Shown: in pieces, positions 1-10,929 of the stretch
Numbering within the stretch: position 1 is the first letter of the stretch
Layout of the letters: each line of letters begins with the position of its first letter
Assembly: GCA_015143295.1 (NCBI GenBank)
Contig: CM026564.1
Location: forward strand, 11,582,416 to 11,646,415
Source: Tetracentron sinense
Lineage: Eukaryota > Streptophyta > Magnoliopsida > Trochodendrales > Trochodendraceae
Direction: 5' to 3'
Length of the DNA: 64,000 nt
Program-made: the position numbers and the translations under genes
Notes under the pieces: model-generated
Told to the model about the DNA's origin: nothing
What the model saw: only the letters and a program-made list of their open reading frames with translations
Databases searched by the model: none

Positions 1-1003
1 CAATGAAAACACTTATCTTATAAAGGGTTTCAGGACAGATGGGCGAGTCCCAAAAGGGAAGACCGTTCGGCAATCATCTTGAGGGGGTTAAGGAAAATCC
101 CAAGATAGGTGGGTGAGCCCCAAAAGGGAATACCATTCGGCGATCATCTTGAGAGACAGGATTAAGATAAGTCAGAAATAAAGGAAAAAGATAAAAGAAA
201 ATGAATATTTATCTTAGGTCTCAAGACAGATGGGTGAGCCCCAAAAGGGAATACCGTTCGGCAATCATCTTGAGGGGTTATGGAAAATCCCAAGACAGAT
301 GGGTGAGCCCCAAAAGGGAATACCGTTCGGCGATCATCTTGAGAGACAGGAGTGAGATAAGTCTGAAAAATAAATGAAAAAATAAAGGAAAAGATAAAGA
401 ATGTTTATCTTAAAAATGTCTCAAGATAGTGGTGAGATAAAGGAAGGCCGTTCGACAATACTTCATGAGGAGTAATGATGGCTCCGAGACGGAATGAAAT
501 ACTTCATGAGGGGTCAAACTCCAAGACGGAATGAGTCTAAAGAGGTGTACCTTTCAGGGATCATCTTGAGAGGCAAAGTTAAGATAAACTGGATCCGAGT
601 AAAAGATATTTAAAAGAAATGTTGAAAATAATATTAAAAGTTTTAATATTAAATATATTGTTATGCTTATTCTATCTTGTTATTTAGCATGATATCCTGG
701 AATATTCTTATTGGGCTTCATAGCTCACTGACCTTTTATGTCTCCAGATGAACAGTAAAAGAACAACTTGTAAGCGACGTTCGAAGAAGGGCGGAGTTGC
801 TTTTGATCTTGATGTTATATTTTGTTCATTTGGATGTAATTAAACTGGTTATGTAAACCTTAACTTTAAGTATGGACATGGTTATGATGGCTATTGCATA
901 TGGAAAGAGAAGAAGGGTTTAAAAATTTTAATTCCCTTGCATATGGACATGGTTACTCTTATATTTCATGAGTGAAATGTTAAGTTTAAGTCGGGTCGTG
1001 ACA
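1..1003. mobile_element. LTR fragment (right end) of an unassigned Ty3-like element
   Basis: The segment runs off the left window edge and ends at 1003 in GGGTCGTGACA, the usual last bases of plant Ty3 LTRs whose other end reads TGTCACGACCC. Directly after it, from 1004, the sequence matches the tail of the Tat-type LTR seen at 21640-21757. The element therefore lies inside that LTR. I see no coding region. The left half is a tandem repeat (separate entry) and the right half, about 600-1003, is AT-rich unique LTR sequence. Family assignment is inference from the terminal bases only. Confidence 0.55.
31..475. repeat. 191-bp higher-order tandem repeat inside an LTR
   Basis: A core of about 56 bp, beginning CAAGACAGATGGGTGAGCCC and containing AATACCGTTCGGC and ATCATCTTGAG, starts at 31, 101, 222, 291 and, degenerate, 422. 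Starts alternate by 70 and about 120 bp, so the real unit is a dimer of about 191 bp (31 to 222, 101 to 291). The two cores of each dimer have different linkers: one is short and purine-rich, the other contains AAGATAAG and AGGAAAAAGATAA. Confidence 0.85.
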
Positions 1004-1123
1004 CCTAGGGTTTGATCTGGGCTTGCTTATGGTTTAGGGCTTGACTGAGGCTCAGATTAGGATAACCAGGGTTAAAAGATATTAACCATGGTTAAGGCAG
1101 GATGTAAAAATTGGGTGCTTACA
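1004..1123 (-). mobile_element. 3' LTR tail of the Tat/Ogre element
   Basis: The sequence, from CCTAGGGTTTGATC to GGGTGCTTACA, aligns by eye with 21640-21757, the far end of the right LTR. Both contain the TTAACCATGGTTAA-type motifs common throughout this LTR family. The rest of this LTR copy lies beyond the element that ends at 1003, outside the window. Confidence 0.8.
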
Positions 1124-1136
1124 GCTGCCCCTCTTT
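1124..1136 (-). promoter_or_regulatory. Polypurine tract of the Tat/Ogre element
   Basis: On the minus strand the bases directly before the 3' LTR read AAAGAGGGGCAGC. This is the purine-rich plus-strand primer expected there and fits the PPT type seen in Ogre-like elements. Confidence 0.75.
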
Positions 1137-1524
1137 GTCAGAGAGTGCCAGATTGGCAATTGAATGACAAAGACTGGAATCATCCTATTTTTACACAAAG
1201 ATTAGATTTTAAGGATGATAATATGTTTGCATGCTGTGCAAGTGGTGAGATGAGTGATATACCTACCTATATCTGCTGAAGATATAAATGAGCTAGGGAA
1301 AGTGGAAGTAGTTAGGGCCACTCTCTAGGGAATGAAGAGTAGTTCGTGCTACTTATGTTGGGGATTGATGAATGCTATGAAAGATGGTATGTCTTGGAGG
1401 CACTAGCCAGGACTGGTTGCTATGCATTACTCGGAGGTGCTTAGCCAAAACAAATGATGGACACGCAGAGTGTCAGAAGGACATGCGAGGTGCTGATAAA
1501 GTGCATTATATCGATGTTCACCTG

Positions 1525-2060
1525 GACATTAGAGACACACGGGGCTTCAGAGACACACGGGGTGTCGAAGGTGGATATGCGAGGTGCGGACAAAGTGTGT
1601 TATGTTGATGCTCACCTAGGATGTCAGAGACACACGGGGTATTGAAGGGGGAACGTGTGAGATGTCGACAAAGTGCGTTATATCGATGCTCACCTGAGAC
1701 ATCAGAGACACACGAGGTGTCGAAGGGGACATGCAAGGTGTCAGTATGTTGACAAGGTGTGTTATGTCAATGGTACACCTGAGATGTCAAACACACGGGG
1801 GTTTCAAAAGGGAATATGCGAGGTGTTAGCATATTGACAAGGTGTGTTATGTCAATGGTACACCTGGGATGTCAGAGACACACGGGGGTGTCGAAAGGAG
1901 ACATACGGGTGGTATCGTGGTATGACGAGATGACCAAGGGATATGCTGGATGTCGAAGGCACACGGGGGTGTCAAAAGGGGATATGCGGGTGGTATCGCA
2001 GTATGGTGAGATGGCCAAGGGACACGTAGGATGTTAAGGGCACACGGGGGTGTCGAAAGG
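1525..2060. repeat. Minisatellite of about 90-110 bp in the 3' UTR of the Tat/Ogre element
   Basis: About six or seven diverged tandem units each contain GAGACACACGGGGTGTCGAA followed by a CATGCGAGGTGTC-type and a GTGTGTTATGTCAATG-type block. Later units (from about 1900) have gained a GGTGGTATCG block. The array sits between the integrase end and the 3' LTR of the minus-strand element, the hypervariable 3' UTR known in Tat/Ogre elements to hold tandem repeats. Open frames across it are an effect of the repeat and not genes. Confidence 0.85.
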
Positions 2061-4090
2061 GTGTGGCATGTCCAATAGGCACTAGCCGGATTGATTTTGA
2101 AATGGCCTAGGGACGCTAGATTTTGATGATGTCATGCAGGGTGTAAAGGCGAAAATTCTTACATATGACTGTTGATTGTGACTTGCAGGGATGTGCAACG
2201 TCAGCTTCTTCTACCTGTCTTACCAGGGCTACTTGATGTAGGTTGGTACGACCAGGTCTCGATACCGGAAGCTCTGTTTTGAAAAACATTTTTAGAAAAG
2301 TGTCAGACTTTTGCAAAAGTTTTTGACTTTGATAGAAAGAATGCTTAGCTAGCTTTTAGATATGCCAGGAAATTGCCTTTGTCAGGGCTTAGGGAATTTT
2401 GTAATCTGTCTTTTACTCTCAGAGAGTGGAGTATGACCCAGAAGAGGTTTTGTCACCGTTGGGAATGCTTGGGGTAGATCTGTTTGTCTTACTGCTACTG
2501 GAGATTGGACTCTGGCTGGGGAGCAATTGGAAGCTTCTAGACACTTATTGGGGAGAGTGTTTGTAGAGACCAATTGGAGGCTTCTCCTGGGGATCCGTTG
2601 AGGAATGTGATACTGTTGTAGACCACTGTTGGGGCTCTGTCGGGGAGTGGCACTCTATTGGAGGTTGTCAACTGTCTGCTGGGGAGTTGAATTCTATTGG
2701 GGAGCTGTTTCCACAGGGGATTGTTGGAGAGTGAAACTCTGTTGGAGATTACTGCCAGGGAGTCTGTTTTTCAGTGCCATCTGCTAGCGACCTGCAAGGG
2801 ATTGTTGGGAATCCGGTGAGACCGATCACTGTCGAATTTTTTTGCCAAACTGCTCTTTAGCTTTTCTCCCTTTTTTACCCTTGGAATGACCAAGTTGATG
2901 GGGTTCACATTATTTTTGTGCAATGAGGCCGTTTCCGATTTTCCTCATGCCTGCGAAGTTGGTTGATTTTTATCTCTTTTTTGACCCTGGTCGCAAGACT
3001 AGGTCTAGGGTCACGTAATTTTTGTACGATGAGGCCATCTCCAGTTTTCACTCATGCCCACGATTTGCTAGGAAAAATGGATCTTCTCCCTTCATTGCCC
3101 TGAATGGTGCTTTGCTGACGATCGTGTTCCGCGGAGGACGTAGATGCAATACTGCGCTTGTACTCGTAGTTTCTAGGGGATCTAGGAGGACTTAGAATAG
3201 GATGAAATGTAGGCTAGGGGACAGAAGTTTGAGACACCCAGGGATTTCTCCTTTTTGCTGTTGATCTGTACTCGGTTGGGGATTTCTCTTGTTGCGGTAG
3301 ACTTATACTCTCTTGGGGATTTGTACTTCGAGATTTCTGGCGGAGTTTTTTTTTTGGCTCCACTGGGAAAATTGAGAGAGGTTGTCTTTGTTGGGGGAGA
3401 GTTTCGAGAGAGGTTGTCTTTACTCGGGGAGTGTTTTCGGGAGAGGTTGTCCCCGAAAGGTCTATTGGAGAAAGAGTCCGGAGAGGTTGTCTCCGTGGGG
3501 AGTCTCTGACTTTGAGAATGTTTTGACTTCTATTTTGGGCTTTCCTTTGATGAAAATTTTATACCCTTAAGAGTTGATTTGGCTAGGGAGGTCGAGAGGA
3601 TTCTTACTCTATTTGGACTCTATGGGGAGACTTTTTAGAGAGACTTTGACTTCACTGGGGATGGTTTAGGGGATGCCGGGACTCTGCTTGGGAGATGATT
3701 CTGGAAATATCTTGATCCCTTTAGTGACCGCACCTGATTTTTCAGGTTGCCTACTTACCCCTTTGTAGGATCAGGTCATTACATAGTTCAGACAAATACT
3801 GCAAAAGGTAAGGGAGGGTGTCCCTGAAAAAGGTTTCATGAATGAAGGGTTGTTAGGCTCAAAGGGGCTAACTAGTAGATTTCATTGATTTGAGAATGGT
3901 TTACATTGCTGGGGATAAGGAGTGTGCCAAAGATGGCCTCCTGTCATTTCCTGGAGAATCTATGAGTACATAGCGCCAATTAGATCTAGACCCTAAGCAT
4001 AGTATCGTTTGACTTTCTCCATGTTGACGAGCTCTAGGAGGTCTTAGTCATCTATACGTCCAAGTTGGAAGGTGCCGCCAGAGAATTTAT
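2061..4090 (-). other. Remaining 3' UTR of the Tat/Ogre element, degenerate G-rich repeats
   Basis: No coding region is visible. Imperfect repeats rich in GGGGAG occur from about 2500 to 3700, with variants of TGTTGGGGA and CGAGAGAGGTTGTC, the latter at about 3370-3500 in four copies. Such GA-rich stretches fit an untranslated element tail. The region adjoins the end of integrase at 4092. Confidence 0.6.
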
Positions 4091-4091
4091 C

Positions 4092-5090
4092 TCAAACGAT
4101 GTATAGGTCTTCGTAGTTGGGAGTGAACCTGTCCCTCCGGTCAAGGCAGTTTGGCAACATTTTCTGGAGAACCAAGTTTCTGATTTCAATGTTTCGTGGC
4201 TTGACCTTCTTGTTGAATGCCCTAGCTATGCGCCTTTGATAGGCTTGAGAGTGGTTGATGGCTTCTAGTTGTCGCTCTTCGATTAGATTCAGTTGCTCAT
4301 ACCGGGTCTGTGTCCATTCTGCCTCTGAGATTTCTGCTTCCATTAACACCCGGAGTGATGAAATTTCTACTTCAATAGGGAGGACTGCTTCCATGCCATA
4401 GGCCAAAGAGAATGGTGTTGCTCTAGTTGAAGTTCGGATGGACGTTTTGTAGGCCATGAGTGCATATGGGAGCATCTCATGCTAGGCAGAGCAGTTGGTT
4501 ACCATCTTTCTACGATTGTCTTTATGTTCTTGTTGGTGGCTTCCACTACACCATTGGTCTGAGGCTTGTATGAAGTGGAGTTGTGATGCTGTATCTTGAA
4601 TTTCTGGTAGAGATCTATCATCTCCTTGTTGTAAAAGTTGAGAGCATTATCCGTTACAATCTCAAATAGGACACCGTACCGGTAGATGATGTCCTTTTTC
4701 AGAAAACGTTGAACCACTGAGGCTGTGACATTGGCATAAGAGGCTGCCTCGACCTATTTTGTGAAGTAATTAATTGGAATGAAAATGAATCAATGTCTGT
4801 TAGATGCTTTTGGCACTATGGCTCCGATGACGTCGATGCCCCAAGCTGAGAAGGGCCATTGAGCAGTGAAATTGTGCAGCCTGATCGATATGCATTAATC
4901 CTGTCGGCATAGATTTGGCACTAGTGGTACTTCTGTACATGCTGGTAACAGTCAGATTCCATTGTGGAACAGTAGTAGCCCAGTCTGAGCAACTTCTTAG
5001 AGAGTATTAACTCATTCATATGTGGGTCACAAGTTCCACCGTGAACTACCTCAACTACCTGTACAGCTTCACGAGTGTTAAGGCATCTGA
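4092..5090 (-). pseudogene. Tat/Ogre integrase (degenerate)
   Basis: Read on the minus strand from about 5060 down. First comes a zinc-binding region with VVHGGTCDPHMNE near 5030 and a following cysteine pair near 4910 in which the first Cys has become Tyr. Next is the start of the catalytic core with WGIDVIG near 4840. TDNALNF and the NGVVEATNK box with the catalytic Glu lie in 4499-4717. The C-terminal part, 4092-4475, has MLPYALMAYKTS and SLAYGMEAVLPIEVE. Integrase inserts element cDNA into the chromosome. Several in-frame stops between these blocks mean the gene is dead. The family call rests on the D-D-E spacing and the typical C-terminal motif. Confidence 0.85.
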
Positions 5091-5096
5091 GCCAGA

Positions 5097-5730
5097 TCAA
5101 GTTCTATGATCTCTTGTACAAGATTCCTCCAGAGAGGACAAACTGAATGGCCAGTCTTCTGATTGCCCGACAGTCCGTTTAGGTGGCATCGAGTGGGAAG
5201 GTCCCATCCTCGAGGTACTGCTTGATGTCTGTTTACCAAGGCTTATTGTTGGATACCTCTTCGATCTCAAGGCAGTAGGTAGGCTGATCCTGTTGCTGAA
5301 TCTTGATTGGCCAGAGCATGACTCCCCCGGGGATCTGAACCATGAAGGCAAGAGTGGCTAATGCATCGGCAAATCTGTTGTGATTCCTGGACCTATGACG
5401 GAAGGTGATTCTTCTGAACTGAGTGATTAGCATATTGGGATAGGCTAAGTACAAGACTAGCCTTGCTTCTCGGATGACCTAAGATTAATTTTTTTGACAA
5501 ATTACCAAGGATGATTCGCCGTAGACGTCAATCTCTTCAATCCCGATCCTAGAGTTTCTTTCAGTCCGGCTATACACGACTTATACTTTGCTTCGTTGTT
5601 TAAACATCTGAACTACAGCTTGACTGAGATGGGGAGGTGTGCTCCCTTAGGTGAGATCAGGACTGCTCCTGCCCCATATCTGTGACTATTAGCGGCTCCG
5701 TCAAAGTATAGCTCCCAACTGAGGTATTAC
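5097..5730 (-). pseudogene. Second (archaeal-type) RNase H of the Tat/Ogre element
   Basis: Minus-strand translation of about 5610-5720 gives ELYFDGAANSHRYGAGAVL, the first catalytic Asp block of the additional RNase H. ADALATLAFMVQIPG follows at 5330-5380, the conserved end of the domain. A stop after ISVKL (CTG then TAG) interrupts it. This extra domain lies between the classical RNase H and integrase and is diagnostic for Tat/Ogre elements among plant Ty3 elements. It would degrade RNA in RNA-DNA hybrids or process primers; here it is decayed. Confidence 0.85.
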
Positions 5731-5849
5731 TGTTCTTGAGGCTCTGTATACAGGATGACTTTATCTAGAAACTGATCATGTACTGAGACTTAGTCTTGTG
5801 CTGTACTGTGGACCAAGTAATCTGTAATTGCCTGTCCCTTGATTGACTT

Positions 5850-7075
5850 CTAAGTCATGTACGTGATGTCAAATTCAAACAACATCATGAGCCATAAGGC
5901 TGTCCTCCCAGTGGTGGCTGGCTTTTCCAGTAGGTATTTGAGTGGGTCCATCCGAGAGATCAGAATTACCGTATAGGAAAGCAGATAGTGTCGCAGACAC
6001 TGAGTAGCCCAGATTAGTGTTAGGTAATTTTTCTCGAGCGGGTTATACCTCTCTTCATAATCTAGCAGATGTTTACTGATGTAGTAGATGACTTGCTCTA
6101 TTCTGCCTGTCTCATTATGTTGTGCCAGGATGCACCCCATGGAGGTTTCTTGCATTGAAATGTATAGTAGCAGTGACTATCCCGGTGTAGGAGGCACGAG
6201 TACTAGAGGGTGAAGGAGATACTGCTTTATTCTGTCAAAGGATTCCTGACACTTGTCTGCCTAGACTGTAGGTACTTTCTTTTGGAGAAACTTGAAGATT
6301 GGCTCGTATATCGGAGTGAGCTGAGAGAAGAAATGACTGATGTACAGAATTCTACCTAGGAACCCGTGGATTTCCTTTTCAGTTTGGGGTGTTGGCATTT
6401 CGATGATAGCTTTGGCTTTAGCTGGATCGATCTCGATGTCTCCTTTGTGAACTATAAAGTCGAGGAGCTTTCCTGACGAGGCTCCAAAGACACATTTGAC
6501 CGGATTCAGTCACCGGCCAAACTCTCTGAGTCTGTCACATAGTCTCTTCAAGTCTTCAGGGTGCTTCCTGGTGGTTGGTGATTTGACGATCATGTCATCC
6601 ATATAGATTTTAGCTTACTTGTGGATCATATCGTGGGACAGTACTGTATGACTCTCTAGTAGGTTGCCCCTGCATTCTTGATTTCAAAAGGCATTAATTT
6701 GTAGTAGAACATGCCCCAAGGTGTGATGAAGGAGGCTTTTTTTATGTCATCTTCTGCCATTCTAATCTGGTTGTACCCGGAGAAACCATCCATGAATGAA
6801 AGTGTCTCATGCCCCGCTGTATTGTCGATCAAAATGTCGATATATGGGAGAGAGAAGTTGTCTTTAGGGCTTACCTTGTTCAAATTTCGGTAGTCGATGC
6901 ACATTCGGACCTTACCATCCTTCTTCGGTACCGGTACAATATTGGCTAACCATTTAGGATAGGTTGCAACTGCTAGGAAGCCTGCTTTGATCTGCTTCTC
7001 TACCTTTTCCTTGACCTTCTACGACCATTTGGGCCTCATCCGTCTTTTTTTTTGCTTAACTGGTCTGATTTCAGG
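5850..7075 (-). pseudogene. Reverse transcriptase and first RNase H of the Tat/Ogre element
   Basis: On the minus strand the RT starts near 7070. The block at 6656-6904 holds MCIDYRNLNKVSPKDNF, LPYIDILID and FMDGFSGYNQI, all typical Ty3 RT motifs. The catalytic box is seen near 6600 as DDMIVKSPTTRKHP. A CGA-to-TGA type stop follows in FGR*LNPVKC near 6520. The classical RNase H is at 5850-6155, with ISKHLLDYEERYNPLEK and LRHYLLSYTVILIS. The frame is broken at several sites between these blocks. This is the polymerase core of the element; no function is expected now. Confidence 0.9.
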
Positions 7076-7186
7076 GTTTAGGGGTAACCTGTGTACCACC
7101 AATACTAGGTCTAGGCTAGGCATGTCGGCGTATGACCAGGCGAAGACGTCACTGTAGCTCTTCAGAAAGCTGGTCATGTCTGTTCT

Positions 7187-8164
7187 CTACTGAGGGCTCA
7201 TGGTTGTGCCGATCTTGACAAGCTGGGGGTTGTCTTCAGAACAGAGGTTAATGGTCTCAGTGTCCTCAATGTTTGATTGTAGGATCCCTTCACTGTGCTC
7301 TAGGAGGTCTAAGATCTTTTGAGGCGGTTCCTCTTCCTGTTCTGAGTCATACTCAACTTCCGAAAGTTCAAGGAGGGTTTTAGGGGTAGCCTTAGTGCAG
7401 GCGATTTCTTGGTAAATCATTTAGCTTAGTTTAGCACCCTTTATGTTATTTTTGTTGGCTTCAGGACACTAAGCCTTACAGGGAAAGATTCCATGCGATT
7501 TTTTCATCGACCAGATGAAATGTTTTATACAAAACATGTTTTTGAATGAAAATATCATATTTTTCAGTTATAAAATAGATGACTGTTGTTTACAAAATGT
7601 GACTCAATAAAAAGGGGTCGACAGTGGCCGATATTTGGATTTTACAAAAGGAGCAAAAGACAAGATTGAAGGAGGAGAAGTATGGTGCTCTGGTCACTGC
7701 TTGATCCAACCAACATGCCCTGCAGCTTGCTTGCCTCGGCCCTAAATGACCTCGATGGTGAGAGCCTCGGTCCACCAACGGATCAGTGGTCGGTGACTGG
7801 AGGATGCCTCGGCGCTGTTTGAGAGGGTGCAGACTTGCTCTCCTGTTGGATTTTCTGCTTCTGTGGTGTCTTCGACAGTCAGCTCATCAAACATTTGTGC
7901 CATGCTGAATATTTCCAGATCTAGAATCCCTGAAGACTCAACACTGGGCTGGGGGTTTGAGATATTGGCAACTGGTGCAAGAGGGTTATCTGGGTAGGGT
8001 TTGAATGTTCCCACTGGGAAGGTTACAGAGATGTGGGGTCCGGGTTCTGGTTTTGCCGACCAGCAGTTCTTGTTGGTTAACCTGAAGAGATAGTCCTCAA
8101 ACTTGGGCTTGTACCCCAATCCAAATGGACATGTGTAGCGAGGAGGTGCATATCTCTTTTTCAT
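7187..8164 (-). pseudogene. Protease-RT linker region of the Tat/Ogre polyprotein
   Basis: Two open pieces on the minus strand, 7742-8164 and 7187-7420, lie between the protease and RT. The first begins RYAPPRYTCPFGLGYKP, a Pro/Gly-rich motif of the kind that follows protease in Ogre-like polyproteins. The second is acidic (SEVEYDSEQEEEPP). I recognise no catalytic domain in either, and their role is unknown. They are in keeping with one continuous ancestral polyprotein now broken by stops. Confidence 0.55.
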
Positions 8165-8326
8165 ACCCTAGTTCCTGGCTCCCAAGCCTAACCCCGACTG
8201 GTAATTCATTCTGGTCATCATCTTTACAAATGGCGGCACTGCTTGCATGCTTTGCTCTTCTATTTGGACTATAGAATTAACTTGCTCAAACTAGTACGTC
8301 ATGAAGGCTACACCTTGCCCCTGTTC

Positions 8327-8911
8327 CTAGATGTCCCCAAAGGAACTTGCCAACTCCTCTGATGGGATCATGACCAAGTGGTCATCCTGGATGAATTTGA
8401 TTCTCTGATGGAGAAAGGAGGGAATAGCTCTGGCCATGTGGATCCATGACCTCCCAAGGATCAAGGTGAATGATGCTGGCATATTCATGACTTGGAAGTT
8501 TGTTATGAACTGAGTAGGTCCGACCCCGATGGTCAGGTCAATGTCACACAGATTCTGCCTGGTGGAGTTTTCAAAAGCCCTGATTATCATGGGTCTCTTC
8601 TTTGCTTGGTTGAGATCTAGACCCAGGCTTTACAGTGTTGACAAAGTGCAAATGTTTAGGCTAGAGCTATTGTCGATTAACACCGATGATAGAGTTTTAT
8701 CCATGCACTGAACTGCAATGTAAAGGGCCCGGGTGTGATCCCTTTCGCTATCCGGTATCTCCTCTTCTGTGAAGGAGATGATTCTGGATTCAAGTACTTG
8801 CCCCATCATATGCCCCAGTTTCTCGGGCGTGATGTCTGGTGTTATGTGGGTATTATTAAATGCCCGGAGCAGCTGCTTCCGGTGATGCTCGGAAGTCAAG
8901 AGAAGACCCAT
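8327..8911 (-). pseudogene. Retroviral-type aspartic protease of the Tat/Ogre element
   Basis: On the minus strand 8630-8911 contains SSVLIDNSSSLNICTLSTL. This is the protease active-site region of the group, normally LIDNGSS, with the Gly replaced by Ser. It continues after a stop into 8327-8590, with CDIDLTIGVGP and FTLILGRSWIHMA, the flap and the conserved LGR-W end. The enzyme would cleave the gag-pol polyprotein. The stop and the lost active-site Gly indicate inactivity. Confidence 0.8.
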
Positions 8912-9469
8912 GATTGAGATTTGTGTGGGAGTCCTACTTAGCTACTGAGTGATATTGAACTCTTCTGCCTTTTCCAGAATTTTTAGTAGAATTGCTGAGT
9001 CTGCTGCTTCTTTCTTTGGGTCTGACACCCCTGCTTTCTCTTTCTTTGTCCCCTTTGCCTTTGCCGGCTCAGTCACTAGAGGTTGGTACACCCGGCAGAT
9101 CGGGTGAGGTAGGCTATGTTCTCACTTTCAAGGATAAGAGAGTGGGGAGTGGGTACTCGGTTGAAGTCAAAAGGTGGAGAGGGGATGTAAAAGATTCGGA
9201 TGGGACCTATAGAGGTAGAGGCTTGAGCTGGGGCCGTGGGCCAGTTTGCAGGGCAAGGGATGGTGTAAATGATCTGTTTAGGGACAAGGATCTGTACCGG
9301 TGATTGGATGGTTTGTATATTCGATTGGGGGGAAGGGATTATGATAGGAAACTAGTAAGAGGGCCTGATGATGCCGTCATCTACTGCGGGTGTGCTGGGT
9401 CTAGCTTGCCTTGCCCGGACTCTTCCCACTCAATGAAATTAACTTGGTTATTATGTGGGGCAATGACAC

Positions 9470-10690
9470 TTAGTTGATGCTGGTATTGCTAAGGACCATC
9501 TCAATCTTACCCTTATCCAGAAGATCCTGGATGGTGCACTTCAAGCCGATGATATAGTCTATGGCATGGCCTATGCCTTGACAAAAGGCACAGTGATGAT
9601 CGGCACGATAATTTTTGTTCTGTTTGTCTGGAGACAAGAGAGGGGTAGGGCCTCTTAATTCGAGAAGACCCTGTTTGGTCAGAAAGTCCAATAACTGGCT
9701 AAGAGTGTATGGAAGAGGAGTAAAGTTTCTTGGGGGATGATTCTACCCCAATTTTTGTCTTACTGGTCGGGTGTTTTCGGGCGCTTGCTGAGACTGGGTG
9801 GCTGGAGCCAACAATCTGATGGGTGCTGCGGATGATACTATTTGAACATTTTCCTTTCTTCTCCGGTCTCTGGGACCACTATTTCTGTTTACAGGTGCTG
9901 CTATTCTGGGGAGGAGCAAGCCCTAGGCTAGAGTGAATGGCACCGCTTTGGATGGCTGTCTCGATACAGGCACTAGTCTTGACGATAGTGCCAAAGTCTT
10001 CAACCGGTAGAGTTACCATCAAAATTGAGCAGGGCTACTTCAGTGTGCCCATGAATATGTTCGCCAAGTCCTCCTTGGGGATCGGAGTAGATACCTTACC
10101 TACCATTTCCCTCCAGCGGGTGGCATATTACAGGAAGGACTCGTTGTTTCGCTGGTACATCTGTTCCAGTTGGCATCGCTGAGGTCGAAGCTCTTGGTTG
10201 AAGGAGTACTGCTCCACAAAGTTATCCATGGCATCCTGCCAGGTCTTGATTCGCTGTTTGTCAACCGACATCCACCAAGTAATGGCTGCTCCCTTCAAAC
10301 TTTTCTAAAAGTACTGGATGAGTAAAGGCTGGTTCTTGTTATGTTGGAACATGTTGCCCAGATATAACTGTAAATGTTGTCTTGGGTAGCCTGTGCCATT
10401 ATACTTGTAAAAGTCTGGAACTTTGAACCTTGGGGGGACAACATTCCCTGATGAGAATGTCAGATCCTTAAGAGACAGACTGGAGTTGGTAGATGCTCAT
10501 TTCATACGTCTCATTTCCTCTTTCATCTGCTTGATTTCCTCGTGCTGGTCCCTGAGAGACGGAGTAGGGTCTAAAGATGATGGCCTGTCTTGATTGATGT
10601 GTTAGGCCTTGGGCTGCTCCTCATACTGAACATATTCTGCTTCACCTCCACCCGTTGTGGGCCCAGGATTTAGAATGATGATAGGGATAG
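9470..10690 (-). pseudogene. gag of the Tat/Ogre element
   Basis: Translating 10690 down to about 9940 on the minus strand gives a short coiled region, then FKVPDFYKYNGTGYPRQHL, AITWWMSVD and ATRWREMVGKVS, the Ty3 gag capsid pattern. 9470-9691 holds a zinc-knuckle relic, CAFCQGIGHAIDYI, in which the last Cys of CX2CX4HX4C has become Ile, followed by IQDLLDKGKIE. Gag packages element RNA into particles. At least one stop and the lost zinc ligand show decay. The long plus-strand frame at 9937-10182 is a shadow of this gene. Confidence 0.85.
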
Positions 10691-10929
10691 GCTGATGTGA
10701 TTGGAACTTCTATTAGCACTACGTTTATGACTGCTGCTTCTACAAGAATTGTAGTCATAGATCGAGTCATGGGTCGGCTCGTGCAAACATAAAATGATGC
10801 AACAGTTAAACATGAATTTGCATGATGTCAGGAAGAAGATGCTAGAAAAGGATTTTCCATTGATGCATGCAAAGTGAGTATAGGACTGTGCGACTCAATA
10901 AAAGAAAAGACTCGATCCTAGGCAGCTCC

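Noticed and set aside
31..475. Regularly spaced repeats that might be read as a CRISPR-like array
   Set aside because: The units are diverged, about 56 bp long with unequal linkers, and lie in a plant LTR. There are no spacers of even length and no cas genes.
8992..9303. 103-residue plus-strand frame
   Set aside because: It is antisense to the decayed Tat/Ogre gag-protease region and is low-complexity at its start (Leu/Ser-rich). It shows no recognisable domain.
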